Shown: in pieces, positions 52,576-61,319 of the stretch
How the letters are laid out: each line of letters starts with the position of its first letter
Numbering within the stretch: position 1 is the first letter of the stretch
DNA from: Cedecea neteri NBRC 105707 = ATCC 33855
Lineage (GTDB): Bacteria; Pseudomonadota; Gammaproteobacteria; Enterobacterales; Enterobacteriaceae
Length of the DNA: 64,000 nt
Direction: 5' to 3'
NCBI RefSeq assembly: GCF_001571265.1
Contig: NZ_BCTL01000026.1
Span: 46,510-110,509 of the forward strand
Translations under genes and position numbers: made by a program
Notes under the pieces: generated by a model
What the model saw: only the letters and a program-made list of their open reading frames with translations
Database searches by the model: none
What the model was told of the DNA's origin: nothing

Positions 52576-53352
52576 ATGATGAATCCTTTAATTATCAAAT
52601 TAGGCGGCGTACTGCTGGATAGCGAAGAAGCGCTGGAGCGCCTGTTTACCGCACTGGTGAACTATCGTCAGTCCCATCAGCGTCCGCTGGTGATTGTTCA
52701 CGGCGGCGGTTGCCTGGTGGATGAACTGATGAAAAAGCTGGCGCTGCCGGTGGAAAAGAAAAATGGCCTGCGCGTAACGCCTGCCGACCAGATTGACATT
52801 ATTACCGGTGCGCTGGCGGGCACGGCCAACAAGACGCTGCTGGCCTGGGCGAAGAAACATGGGATTAACGGCGTCGGCCTGAGCCTCGGCGACGGGGATA
52901 GCGTCACGGTGACTCAGCTTGACGAAGCGCTTGGCCACGTCGGCCTCGCTAAACCGGGTTCGCCAAAACTGATTAATACACTGCTGGAAAACGGCTTCTT
53001 GCCGATTGTTAGCTCCATCGGTGTGACCGTAGAAGGCGAGCTGATGAATGTGAATGCGGACCAGGCGGCGACAGCGCTTGCTGCCACGCTCGGTGCGGAC
53101 CTGATTCTTCTTTCCGACGTGAGCGGCATCCTGGACGGCAAAGGCCAGCGCATCGCTGAGATGACGGCGGCCAAAGCTGAACAGCTGATTGAGCAAGGCA
53201 TTATTACCGACGGCATGATTGTGAAAGTGAACGCGGCGCTGGATGCGGCCCGTACCCTGGGGCGTCCGGTGGATATTGCCTCATGGCGCCACGCGGATCA
53301 GCTACCCTCTTTATTCAACGGCGTGGCTATCGGCACCCGGATTCTGGCATAG
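52576..53352 (+). CDS. argB: Acetylglutamate kinase
   Basis: Phosphorylates N-acetylglutamate, second arginine step. 258 residues from the first of two adjacent ATG codons ([11 protein letters not shown]); the second ATG at 52579 has slightly better spacing from AGGTGA and would give 257. Gly-rich VIVHGGG near residue 40 and the C-terminal ATP site are typical of amino acid kinases. The frame remains open into argC, but that extension has no homology. Confidence 0.96.
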   Translation: MMNPLIIKLGGVLLDSEEALERLFTALVNYRQSHQRPLVIVHGGGCLVDELMKKLALPVEKKNGLRVTPADQIDIITGALAGTANKTLLAWAKKHGINGVGLSLGDGDSVTVTQLDEALGHVGLAKPGSPKLINTLLENGFLPIVSSIGVTVEGELMNVNADQAATALAATLGADLILLSDVSGILDGKGQRIAEMTAAKAEQLIEQGIITDGMIVKVNAALDAARTLGRPVDIASWRHADQLPSLFNGVAIGTRILA

Positions 53353-53382
53353 ACAAAGAATAGTTTTAACAAGGACAAGACA

Positions 53383-54600
53383 ATGCAAAATCACGGCATC
53401 AAAAAAATCGTTCTCGCATACTCTGGCGGCCTCGACACTTCAGCCATCATTCCTTGGCTGAAAGAAAACTACGGCGGCTGCGAAGTTGTCGCCTGCGTGG
53501 TAGATATCGGCCAGGATCGTGAAGATCTGAAAGGCGTTGAGCAGAAAGCGCTGCGCTCCGGGGCTTCTGAGTGCTACGTGGTCGATGCGCGTGAAGAGTT
53601 TATCAGCGACTATGTTTACCCTGTGCTACAGACCGGGGCACTGTATGAAGGCAGCTACCTGCTCGGCACCTCTATGGCACGTCCGCTGATCGCTAAGGCG
53701 CTGGTAGATGTAGCGAACAAAGTGGGCGCAGATGCGCTGTGCCACGGTGCGACCGGTAAAGGTAACGACCAGGTACGTTTTGAATCTACCTGGGCCGCGC
53801 TGGCTCCACATCTGAAGGTTGTTGCGCCGTGGCGTGAGTGGAACCTGCGTTCTCGTGAAGCGCTGCTCGACTACCTGAAAGAGCGTGATATCCCGACAAC
53901 GGCCTCGCTGGAAAAAATCTACAGCCGTGACGAAAACGCCTGGCATATTTCTACCGAAGGCGGCGTGCTGGAAAGCCCGTGGAATGCCCCGAACAAAGAT
54001 TGCTGGGTGTGGACCGTTGACCCGCAGGAAGCGCCGGATCAGGCCGAGCAGGTGACCGTTACCGTTAAACAGGGCAAAGTTGTTGCCGTAAACGGCGAAG
54101 CGATGAGCCCGTTCAAGTGCCTGGAAACCCTGAATGCGATTGGTTCTAAGCACGGTATTGGCCGTATCGATATCGTAGAAAACCGTCTGGTGGGCATTAA
54201 GTCCCGTGGCTGCTATGAAACCCCAGGGGGCACGATTATTATGGCCGCGCTGCGTGGTGTTGAGCAGCTGGTGCTGGATCGCGATTCCTTCAAATGGCGT
54301 GAGCAGCTGGGTCTCGAAATGTCCTACGTTGTGTACGATGGCCGCTGGTTTGCACCGCTGCGTAAATCTCTGCAGGCCTCTGCCGAGTCGCTGGCGGAAG
54401 AAGTGAACGGCGAAGTCGTGCTGCAGTTGTATAAAGGTCAGGTGACGGCGATTCAGAAAAAATCACCGAACAGCCTGTATAGCGAAGAGTTTGCGACCTT
54501 TGGCGAAGATGAAGTTTACGATCACAGCCATGCTGGCGGCTTTATCCGTCTGTTCTCGCTCTCTTCTCGTATCCGTGCGCTGAACGAACTTAAGAAGTAA
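53383..54600 (+). CDS. argG: Argininosuccinate synthase (short type, inside the arg operon)
   Basis: ATP-dependent joining of citrulline and aspartate, seventh arginine step. 405 residues with the PP-loop [10 protein letters not shown] near residue 14, [13 protein letters not shown] near 120 and [11 protein letters not shown] near 275. This is the shorter type, around 400 residues, unlike the about 447-residue E. coli ArgG, which maps far from argECBH. Sits between argB and argH, making argCBGH, an order known from several other Enterobacterales and Vibrio. Confidence 0.97.
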   Translation: MQNHGIKKIVLAYSGGLDTSAIIPWLKENYGGCEVVACVVDIGQDREDLKGVEQKALRSGASECYVVDAREEFISDYVYPVLQTGALYEGSYLLGTSMARPLIAKALVDVANKVGADALCHGATGKGNDQVRFESTWAALAPHLKVVAPWREWNLRSREALLDYLKERDIPTTASLEKIYSRDENAWHISTEGGVLESPWNAPNKDCWVWTVDPQEAPDQAEQVTVTVKQGKVVAVNGEAMSPFKCLETLNAIGSKHGIGRIDIVENRLVGIKSRGCYETPGGTIIMAALRGVEQLVLDRDSFKWREQLGLEMSYVVYDGRWFAPLRKSLQASAESLAEEVNGEVVLQLYKGQVTAIQKKSPNSLYSEEFATFGEDEVYDHSHAGGFIRLFSLSSRIRALNELKK

Positions 54601-54606
54601 TTTTTA

Positions 54607-54641
54607 CCCTCACGCGTTCCCTGGCTGGGCGTGCGTGAGGG
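54607..54641. repeat. Long inverted repeat between argG and argH
   Basis: CCCTCACGC (54607-54615) pairs perfectly with GCGTGAGGG (54633-54641) around a 17-base GC-rich loop that can pair further (CCC/GGG). There is no T-run on the plus side, so it is probably an mRNA-stability or processing hairpin in the intercistronic gap. Confidence 0.65.
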
Positions 54642-54677
54642 GCAAACAAATATCAATATGATGAATGGAGCATGACT

Positions 54678-56051
54678 ATGGCACTTTGGGGTGGGCGTTT
54701 TACTCAGGCAGCCGATCGGCGGTTTAAGCAATTCAATGACTCTCTACGCTTTGACTATCGCCTGGCTGAGCAAGACATCGTAGGTTCTGTCGCCTGGTCC
54801 AAAGCGTTGGTTACCGTGGGCGTGCTGACTGAAGCTGAACAACAGCAGCTTGAGCAGGCCCTGAAAGTCTTGCTGGAAGAAGTACAGGTTAATCCGCAGG
54901 CTATTCTGGAAAGCGATGCGGAAGATATTCACAGCTGGGTGGAAGGCAAGCTTATCGATAAAGTCGGTGCGCTGGGTAAAAAACTCCATACCGGCCGTAG
55001 CCGCAACGACCAGGTCGCTACCGATCTGAAGCTGTGGTGCAAAATGCAAATCAGCGAACTGCTGGCGGCCACTCGCGAGGTTCAGCAGGCATTAATTGAA
55101 ACAGCTGAAGCCAATCAGGATGCCGTGATGCCGGGCTATACGCACCTGCAGCGCGCGCAGCCGGTGACTTTTGCCCACTGGTGCCTGGCCTACGTTGAGA
55201 TGCTGGCTCGCGACGAAAGCCGTTTGCAAAGTACTCTGCAGCGCCTGGACGTCAGCCCGCTGGGCAGCGGCGCGCTGGCAGGTACTGCTTATGAAATTGA
55301 CCGCGAACAGCTTGCCGGCTGGTTAGGTTTTGCTTCCGCGACCCGCAACAGCCTCGACAGCGTCTCTGACCGCGATCATGTACTGGAATTGCTGTCCAAC
55401 GCTTCTATCGGCATGGTTCACCTGTCCCGTTTTGCAGAAGACTTAATCTTCTTCAACACTGGAGAAGCCGGTTTTGTTGAGCTGTCCGATCGCGTGACTT
55501 CCGGTTCTTCACTGATGCCGCAGAAGAAAAACCCGGATGCGCTGGAGCTGATCCGCGGCAAGTGCGGCCGCGTGCAGGGCGCGCTAACCGGCATGATGAT
55601 GACCCTGAAAGGTCTGCCGCTGGCGTATAATAAAGATATGCAAGAAGACAAAGAAGGCCTGTTCGACGCGCTCGATACCTGGCTTGATTGTCTGCATATG
55701 TCGGTGCTGGTGCTGGACGGCATTCAGGTTAAACGTCCTCGCTGCCAGGAAGCTGCCGAGCAGGGCTATGCCAACGCCACCGAGCTGGCGGATTACCTGG
55801 TCGCCAAAGGCGTACCGTTCCGTGAAGCTCACCACATTGTAGGCGAGGCCGTCGTCGAAGCGATTAAACAAGGTAAAGCGCTGGAAGCCTTAACCCTGGC
55901 CGATCTGCAGAAGTTCAGCGCGGTTATTGGCGACGATGTGTATCCGATTCTGTCACTGCAGTCCTGCCTCGACAAACGTGCCGCGAAAGGCGGTGTTTCA
56001 CCCAAGCAGGTTGCTCAGGCTATCGCCGACGCGAAGCAGCGCCTGGTCTAA
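54678..56051 (+). CDS. argH: Argininosuccinate lyase
   Basis: Cleaves argininosuccinate to arginine and fumarate, last step. 457 residues from [13 protein letters not shown]; the GGAG site is 7 bases before this ATG but only 1 before the ATG at 54672. Fumarase/aspartase superfamily signature [12 protein letters not shown] near residue 280 with the catalytic Ser. Last gene of argCBGH, 77 bases after argG with a hairpin between. Confidence 0.97.
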   Translation: MALWGGRFTQAADRRFKQFNDSLRFDYRLAEQDIVGSVAWSKALVTVGVLTEAEQQQLEQALKVLLEEVQVNPQAILESDAEDIHSWVEGKLIDKVGALGKKLHTGRSRNDQVATDLKLWCKMQISELLAATREVQQALIETAEANQDAVMPGYTHLQRAQPVTFAHWCLAYVEMLARDESRLQSTLQRLDVSPLGSGALAGTAYEIDREQLAGWLGFASATRNSLDSVSDRDHVLELLSNASIGMVHLSRFAEDLIFFNTGEAGFVELSDRVTSGSSLMPQKKNPDALELIRGKCGRVQGALTGMMMTLKGLPLAYNKDMQEDKEGLFDALDTWLDCLHMSVLVLDGIQVKRPRCQEAAEQGYANATELADYLVAKGVPFREAHHIVGEAVVEAIKQGKALEALTLADLQKFSAVIGDDVYPILSLQSCLDKRAAKGGVSPKQVAQAIADAKQRLV

Positions 56052-56069
56052 TCTCCTCGAAATTTGAAC

Positions 56070-56185
56070 AAAAAAAAGCGGACATACTGTCCGCTAAAAG
56101 TTCACGTTGGCTTTAATAATTCGTCAGGTTCAGAGAACAGAGAGTCTCTGCAGCCGCACGTCGTTCTGGGGTAAGTCAGAGCGAT
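56070..56185 (-). ncRNA. oxyS: OxyS small RNA
   Basis: Transcribed away from oxyR. The 3' half is close to E. coli OxyS: it contains TTAAAGCCAACGTGAACTTT (minus strand), followed by a perfect terminator AGCGGACA-GTA-TGTCCGCT (56077-56095) with a T-run at 56070-56076. The 5' half (about 56122-56185) shows little similarity to E. coli, so the 5' end is estimated from the usual length. OxyS is an Hfq-bound, peroxide-induced regulator of many mRNAs. Confidence 0.82.
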
Positions 56186-56225
56186 GCGCCTTGCTGTTGC
56201 TGGCTATTATTCACCAACATCGCTT

Positions 56226-56280
56226 GATAGGGATAATCGTTCGTTGCTATGCTATCTATCGCCATGAACTATCGTGGCGC
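56226..56280. promoter_or_regulatory. oxyR / oxyS promoter and OxyR-binding region
   Basis: Contains GATAG (56226) and repeated CTAT elements (56247, 56252, 56256, 56269), the parts of the OxyR recognition pattern. The CTATCGCCATGAACTATCGT stretch (56256-56275) is as in E. coli. It lies just before the oxyR ATG and should autorepress oxyR and activate oxyS. Confidence 0.65.
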
Positions 56281-56293
56281 AGGAGGATAGAGA

Positions 56294-57211
56294 ATGAATA
56301 TTCGAGATCTTGAATACCTGGTGGCGCTGGCCGAGCACCGCCATTTTCGTCGGGCAGCGGATGCCTGTCACGTTAGCCAGCCGACGCTGAGCGGCCAGAT
56401 TCGCAAGCTGGAAGATGAACTTGGCGTAATGCTGCTGGAGCGTACCAGCCGTAAAGTGCTGTTCACCCAGGCAGGTTTGCTGCTGGTGGATCAGGCGCGG
56501 ACGGTGCTGCGTGAAGTCAAAGTGTTGAAGGAGATGGCAAGCCAGCAGGGCGAAGCCATGTCCGGGCCGCTGCATATCGGCCTGATCCCAACCGTAGGTC
56601 CTTACCTGCTACCGCAAATTATTCCGATGCTGCATCAGAGCTTCCCTAAGCTGGAAATGTATCTGCACGAAGCCCAAACCCACCAGCTGCTGGCGCAGCT
56701 CGACAGCGGCAAGCTGGACTGTGCCATTCTGGCGCTGGTAAAAGAGAGCGAAGCGTTTATCGAGGTGCCGCTGTTTGATGAGCCGATGGTGCTGGCGGTT
56801 TATCAGGATCATCCGTGGGCGAACCGCGACCGCGTGCCGATGTCCGATTTGGCCGGTGAAAAGCTGCTGATGCTGGAAGACGGGCACTGCCTGCGCGATC
56901 AGGCTATGGGCTTTTGCTTTGAAGCGGGCGCGGATGAAGATACCCATTTCCGGGCAACAAGCTTAGAGACGCTGCGTAACATGGTCGCTGCAGGAAGTGG
57001 CATTACGCTCTTGCCAGCCCTGGCCGTGCCGCATGAACGTCAGCGCGACGGTGTTGTTTATCTGCCGTGTTATAAACCAGAGCCGCGTCGTACTATCGGC
57101 CTGGTTTATCGTCCTGGGTCACCGCTGCGTAGCCGCTATGAGCAGCTGGCAGAGGCCATCCGCACACAAATGGATGGCCATTTCGACTCAGCGCTAAAAC
57201 AGGCGATTTAA
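56294..57211 (+). CDS. oxyR: Hydrogen peroxide sensor OxyR
   Basis: LysR-type regulator of the peroxide response. 305 residues. N-terminal helix-turn-helix (about 16-45: [20 protein letters not shown]) and a regulatory domain with the redox pair C199 and C208 ([17 protein letters not shown]), which form a disulfide on oxidation. Divergent from oxyS, convergent with sthA by an 18-base overlap of the coding ends. Confidence 0.98.
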   Translation: MNIRDLEYLVALAEHRHFRRAADACHVSQPTLSGQIRKLEDELGVMLLERTSRKVLFTQAGLLLVDQARTVLREVKVLKEMASQQGEAMSGPLHIGLIPTVGPYLLPQIIPMLHQSFPKLEMYLHEAQTHQLLAQLDSGKLDCAILALVKESEAFIEVPLFDEPMVLAVYQDHPWANRDRVPMSDLAGEKLLMLEDGHCLRDQAMGFCFEAGADEDTHFRATSLETLRNMVAAGSGITLLPALAVPHERQRDGVVYLPCYKPEPRRTIGLVYRPGSPLRSRYEQLAEAIRTQMDGHFDSALKQAI

Positions 57212-58594
57212 GCCGTTAAGCGCCGCTACCCGATAGGCTTCCGCCATCGTTGGGTAGTTAAAGGTGGTGTTAACGAAGTACTCAATGGTGTTACCGCCAC
57301 CTTTTTGCTCCATAATTGCCTGGCCGATGTGAATAATTTCGGCCGCGCGCTCGCCAAAGCAGTGGATCCCCAGAATTTCTTTCGTCTCACGGTGGAACAG
57401 AATTTTCAGCGTCCCGACGTTCATACCCACGATTTGCGCCCGCGCGAGATGCTTAAACTGCGCACGACCCACTTCGTAAGGCACTTTCATCGAGGTCAGC
57501 TGTTGTTCCGTTTTGCCCACGGAGCTGATTTCCGGAATGGTGTAAATGCCGGTCGGGATATCTTCGATCAGATGACCCGTGGCTTCTCCTTTCACCAGTG
57601 CCTGAGCGGCGATGCGTCCCTGGTCGTAGGCTGCTGAAGCCAGACTTGGATAACCAATAACATCACCCACCGCGTAAATATGCGGCAGCGCGGTCTGGTA
57701 CATGCTGTTGACCTTGATAAGTCCACGGCTGTCCGCTTCCAGGCCGATGTTCTCCAGCGCCAGCGAATCTGTATTCCCGGTACGTCCGTTGGCGTAAAGC
57801 AGGCAATCTGCCTTCACTTTTTTGCCGGACTTCAGAGAGACAATCACGCCGTCGTCCACGCCTTCAATCTTTTCAAACTCTTCGTTGTGGCGGATAACCA
57901 CGCCGCTGTTCCAGAAGTGGTAGGAGAGCGAGTCCGACATTTCCTGATCGAGGAAAGCGAGCAGGCGATCGCGAGTGTTGATCAGATCAACTTTGACGTT
58001 CATCCCGCGGAAGATCGAAGCATATTCGCAGCCGATCACCCCGGCACCATAGATGATCACATGGCGCGGTTCATGATGCAGGCTGAGAATAGAGTCGCTG
58101 TCATAGATACGCGGATGGGTAAAATCAACTTCTGGCGGGCGGTAGGGCCGGGAACCGCAGGCGATCACAAATTTCTCGGCGGTATAGGTTTCGACCGACC
58201 CATCGTGACACAGAAGCTCGATAGTGTGCTCATCGACAAAGTGCGCATCGCCCTGCAGCATCTCGCAGCGGTTACGCTCGTAAAAGCCCTGGCGCATGCG
58301 GGTTTGCTGGTTAATCACGCTGTCGGCGTGGTTAAGGATGTCGGCAAAAGAAGAACGGAGAAGGTGAGTGTGGTCGCTGTATAACGGGTTTTGATTGAAT
58401 TCAATAATGCGGCTGACGGCGTGGCGGAGGGCTTTCGAAGGGATGGTGCCCCAATGGGTGCAGCCGCCGCCGACATTGTGGTAGCGCTCAATCACCGCTA
58501 CCCTGGCTCCTTGTTTCACCAGCCCCATGGCGGCACCTTCGCCTCCGGGACCGGAACCAATCACTATTGCGTCATAATCGTAGGTTTGTGGCAT
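57194..58594 (-). CDS. sthA: Soluble pyridine nucleotide transhydrogenase
   Basis: FAD enzyme that balances NADPH and NADH in the cytoplasm. 466 residues, pyridine nucleotide-disulfide reductase fold. FAD loop [11 protein letters not shown] near residue 12; NAD loop [11 protein letters not shown] near 180. The place of the redox disulfide reads [14 protein letters not shown], one Cys lacking its partner, as expected for SthA and not for a disulfide reductase. Its 3' end overlaps oxyR's on the other strand. Confidence 0.97.
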   Translation of the reverse strand: MPQTYDYDAIVIGSGPGGEGAAMGLVKQGARVAVIERYHNVGGGCTHWGTIPSKALRHAVSRIIEFNQNPLYSDHTHLLRSSFADILNHADSVINQQTRMRQGFYERNRCEMLQGDAHFVDEHTIELLCHDGSVETYTAEKFVIACGSRPYRPPEVDFTHPRIYDSDSILSLHHEPRHVIIYGAGVIGCEYASIFRGMNVKVDLINTRDRLLAFLDQEMSDSLSYHFWNSGVVIRHNEEFEKIEGVDDGVIVSLKSGKKVKADCLLYANGRTGNTDSLALENIGLEADSRGLIKVNSMYQTALPHIYAVGDVIGYPSLASAAYDQGRIAAQALVKGEATGHLIEDIPTGIYTIPEISSVGKTEQQLTSMKVPYEVGRAQFKHLARAQIVGMNVGTLKILFHRETKEILGIHCFGERAAEIIHIGQAIMEQKGGGNTIEYFVNTTFNYPTMAEAYRVAALNGLNRLF

Positions 58595-58790
58595 GGTCAG
58601 GCTTACCTGTTTTTATACATAAAGGCAACACGATGGTAACATCAACCGGGCATTTCCCCAATTCTCGTTGTGCTTTTTCCCGCCTGGACAGGTCAATGTT
58701 CCGTAAACAATCATTCACAATACACTATAAAAGCGGTAGCTTGATTCTCTGATATAGTTCCAGCTCTGTTTGAAGGATTCAGGCAATATG

Positions 58791-59432
58791 ATGGGTGTAA
58801 GAGCGCAACAAAAAGAGAGAACCAGGCGTTCTTTAGTCGAGGCAGCATTTAGCCAGCTAAGCGCCGAAAGAAGCTTTGCCAGCCTGAGCCTGCGTGAAGT
58901 TGCCCGCGAAGCCGGTATTGCGCCAACGTCATTTTATCGCCATTTCCGCGATGTTGATGAACTCGGTCTTACAATGGTAGACGAAAGTGGCCTGATGCTG
59001 CGGCAGTTAATGCGGCAGGCGCGGCAGCGCATCGCCAAAGGCGGCAGTGTGATCCGTACGTCAGTGTCAACGTTCATGGAGTTTATCGGCAATAACCCTA
59101 ACGCTTTCCGCTTGTTGCTGCGTGAACGCTCGGGCACGTCTGCGGCGTTTCGTGCCGCGGTTGCCCGCGAAATTCAGCACTTTATTGCGGAACTTGCCGA
59201 CTATTTAGAACTCGAAAATCGCATGCCTCGCAGCTTCACCGAAGCGCAGGCCGAAGCGATGGTCACGATTGTGTTTAGTGCAGGTGCCGAAGCGCTGGAC
59301 GTTGATATCGAACAGCGTCGCCAGCTCGAAGAGCGACTGGTGTTGCAGTTACGTATGATCTCAAAAGGAGCGTACTACTGGTATCGCCGGGAACAAGAAA
59401 AAATGGCACTGGCTCATTTATCCGAAGAGTGA
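58791..59432 (+). CDS. fabR: Fatty acid biosynthesis repressor FabR
   Basis: TetR-family repressor of fabA and fabB that senses the unsaturated/saturated acyl balance. 213 residues from [14 protein letters not shown]; an ATG just before (58788) is also possible, and the more distant TTG at 58770 is unlikely. N-terminal helix-turn-helix: [19 protein letters not shown] near residue 37. Divergent from sthA; yijD follows after 11 bases. Confidence 0.94.
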   Translation: MGVRAQQKERTRRSLVEAAFSQLSAERSFASLSLREVAREAGIAPTSFYRHFRDVDELGLTMVDESGLMLRQLMRQARQRIAKGGSVIRTSVSTFMEFIGNNPNAFRLLLRERSGTSAAFRAAVAREIQHFIAELADYLELENRMPRSFTEAQAEAMVTIVFSAGAEALDVDIEQRRQLEERLVLQLRMISKGAYYWYRREQEKMALAHLSEE

Positions 59433-59443
59433 AGGAACGAGCA

Positions 59444-59800
59444 ATGAAACAGTTACAAGATAGAGGTACGCTGGCGCTGGCGTTTATCGCTGGTCTGTCG
59501 ATTAACGGATCTTTTGCCGCGCTGTTCAGCTCGGTTGTTCCGTTCTCGATATTCCCTATTATCGCTCTGGTGCTGGCGGTTTACTGCCTGCATCAGCGCT
59601 ATCAGAACCGTACGATGCCAGTTGGGTTACCGAGCCTTGCGGCGGCCTGTTTTGTGTTAGGCGTGCTGCTTTTCAGCTCAGTGGTTCGCGTTGAATACCC
59701 GGTAATTGGATCTAACTTTGTGCCTTCGATTCTGTCGGTGGTTCTGCTGTTCTGGATTGTGTTTAAAGTTCGTTCCCGCAAATCAGAAGCGGCTGAGTAA
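59444..59800 (+). CDS. yijD: YijD, DUF1422 family inner-membrane protein
   Basis: 118 residues with four predicted membrane helices (about 10-30, 32-50, 62-84, 92-112). Starts [14 protein letters not shown] after an AAGGAACGAG site. Conserved pieces shared with E. coli YijD include [14 protein letters not shown] and [18 protein letters not shown]. Function unknown; always found next to fabR in relatives, which suggests a membrane-lipid connection but does not show it. Confidence 0.92.
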   Translation: MKQLQDRGTLALAFIAGLSINGSFAALFSSVVPFSIFPIIALVLAVYCLHQRYQNRTMPVGLPSLAAACFVLGVLLFSSVVRVEYPVIGSNFVPSILSVVLLFWIVFKVRSRKSEAAE

Positions 59801-59814
59801 GCCCGATAAAAAGC

Positions 59815-59840
59815 AAAAAGGACGCCGAGGCGTCCTTTTT
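59815..59840. terminator. Bidirectional yijD / trmA terminator
   Basis: AAAAAGGACGCC (59815-59826), GA, GGCGTCCTTTTT (59829-59840). The trmA stop codon follows at once. Confidence 0.9.
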
Positions 59841-60941
59841 CTATTTGCGCGTTAGCAGCACGCCGCATTCCATATGATGTGTGTACGGGAACTGGTCAAA
59901 CAGCGCCAGCCGGGCGATGTTGTGAGTCTGGGATAATGTCTCCAGGTTCTCGCACAGCGTCTGTGGGTTGCAGGAGATATAAAGGATGTGCGGGTAGGCC
60001 TGCACCATTTTTACCGTGTCAGCATCCAGACCACTGCGCGGCGGATCGACAAAAATGGTCTCGCACTGATAGCTCTTAAGATCGATTCCCTGCAGGCGGT
60101 TAAATTCCCTCACGCCATTCATTGCCTGGGTGAACTCTTCCGCCGCCATGCGGATGATTTGCACGTTATCAATATTGTTGGCCGCGATGTTGTACTGCGC
60201 TGCTGCAACAGAAGGTTTAGCAATTTCGGTTGCCAGCACCCGGTCGAAGTTGCGGGCCAGCGCCAGCGAGAAGTTACCGTTCCCGCAGTAGAGTTCCAGT
60301 AGATCGCCGCTTGCGTTTTCTGTCGCGCTCAGCGCCCACTCCAGCATCTGAATATTCATGGCGGCGTTTGGCTGGGTGAAGCTGTTCTCAACCTGGCGGT
60401 AAATCATCTCTTTGCCGTCAACCGGCAGACGCTCGTCGATAAAATCCTGGTCCAGCTCAATTTTGGTTTTCGTCGCGCGACCGATCAGGTGCACGTTGAA
60501 GCCTCGGGCACGCAGGCTGTCGCGCAGCGTCCGGGCGTGCTGCTGCCATTCATCATCCAGTTTGCGGTGGTAGAGCAAAGACACTACGGCCTGATTGCTC
60601 AGCGTTGTCAGGTAGTCAATTTGGAAAAGCTTGTGGCGCAGAGCTGGAATATCACGAACGCCGTCCAGCATGGCTGGCATCAGGGCGTTGATAAGCTCAC
60701 TGGCCGCCGGGAAGCTGTTGACCCGGATGCGGCTTTTGGTCTGCTGATCGAACATGATGTGATAAAGGTCATCACCTTCATGCCAAATGCGGAACTCGGC
60801 TCGCATACGGTAGTGGCTTACCGGTGAGCGGAATACCTCCGGGGCCGGTGCGGCAAAAGGCGCCATCATGCCTTCGAGGCGAGTGACTTTTTCCGCCAGT
60901 TGCGCGTCGTACTGATCTGTCGGGAGGTGTTCAGGGGTCAT
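59841..60941 (-). CDS. trmA: tRNA (uracil-5-)-methyltransferase
   Basis: Makes ribothymidine at position 54 of tRNA. 366 residues. S-adenosylmethionine motif [15 protein letters not shown] near residue 213, VDPPRSGLD near 300 and the catalytic Cys in [11 protein letters not shown] near 324. Convergent with yijD, divergent from btuB. Confidence 0.97.
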   Translation of the reverse strand: MTPEHLPTDQYDAQLAEKVTRLEGMMAPFAAPAPEVFRSPVSHYRMRAEFRIWHEGDDLYHIMFDQQTKSRIRVNSFPAASELINALMPAMLDGVRDIPALRHKLFQIDYLTTLSNQAVVSLLYHRKLDDEWQQHARTLRDSLRARGFNVHLIGRATKTKIELDQDFIDERLPVDGKEMIYRQVENSFTQPNAAMNIQMLEWALSATENASGDLLELYCGNGNFSLALARNFDRVLATEIAKPSVAAAQYNIAANNIDNVQIIRMAAEEFTQAMNGVREFNRLQGIDLKSYQCETIFVDPPRSGLDADTVKMVQAYPHILYISCNPQTLCENLETLSQTHNIARLALFDQFPYTHHMECGVLLTRK

Positions 60942-61037
60942 GGCTAGCCATCCAGTCGGTCAATGAATACAAACTACGCGGCGATTGTAGGGATTCAACT
61001 CACGATGTCCAGCCCGATCGCGTTAAGAAGTTCGGCC

Positions 61038-61053
61038 GGAAGTCTGGACATCC
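61038..61053 (-). promoter_or_regulatory. Possible MetJ (met box-like) site in the btuB promoter
   Basis: Minus strand GGATGTCC AGACTTCC: two adjacent 8-mers matching AGACGTCT in 5 and 6 positions. It lies just before a -10-like TATAAG (61055-61060). A weak, unproven assignment. Confidence 0.3.
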
Positions 61054-61079
61054 GTATAAGCCTAACGGTAGCATGGCTT

Positions 61080-61318
61080 TTCCGGCCTCCTGAGAGTTAA
61101 AAGGGAACCCAGTGTGATTCTGGGGCTGACGCGCAGCGGTAAGGAACGGCAAGATGAGCGCACTAAGCAGACACTGCTTTCTTATATAAGCGGGAAGTCC
61201 TCATCTTATTTAAGCCCCCAAGCCCGAAGACCTGCCGGAATGACGTCGCAAGTGATATGGCTATCGCGTGCTATTTGCCATATCTGCGGCATCCTATTCG
61301 AAAGCGGATGCTTATATA
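61080..61318 (+). promoter_or_regulatory. Cobalamin (adenosylcobalamin) riboswitch of btuB
   Basis: The leader matches the btuB riboswitch: CTGACGCGCAGCGGTAAGGA (61125-61144) and the B12 box AAGCCCGAAGACCTGCC (61220-61236). The expression platform is the hairpin GCATCC (61289-61294) / GGATGC (61306-61311), whose 3' arm is the ribosome-binding site, so ligand binding should block translation of btuB. Variable arms between these blocks differ from E. coli. Confidence 0.93.
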
Positions 61319-61319
61319 A

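Noticed and set aside
54607..54641. Inverted repeat as a Rho-independent terminator or REP element
   Set aside because: No T-run follows on either side and the sequence does not match the REP consensus; kept only as a hairpin.
57680..58384. 234-residue frame antisense to sthA
   Set aside because: No start context and no homology; sthA is clear on the other strand.
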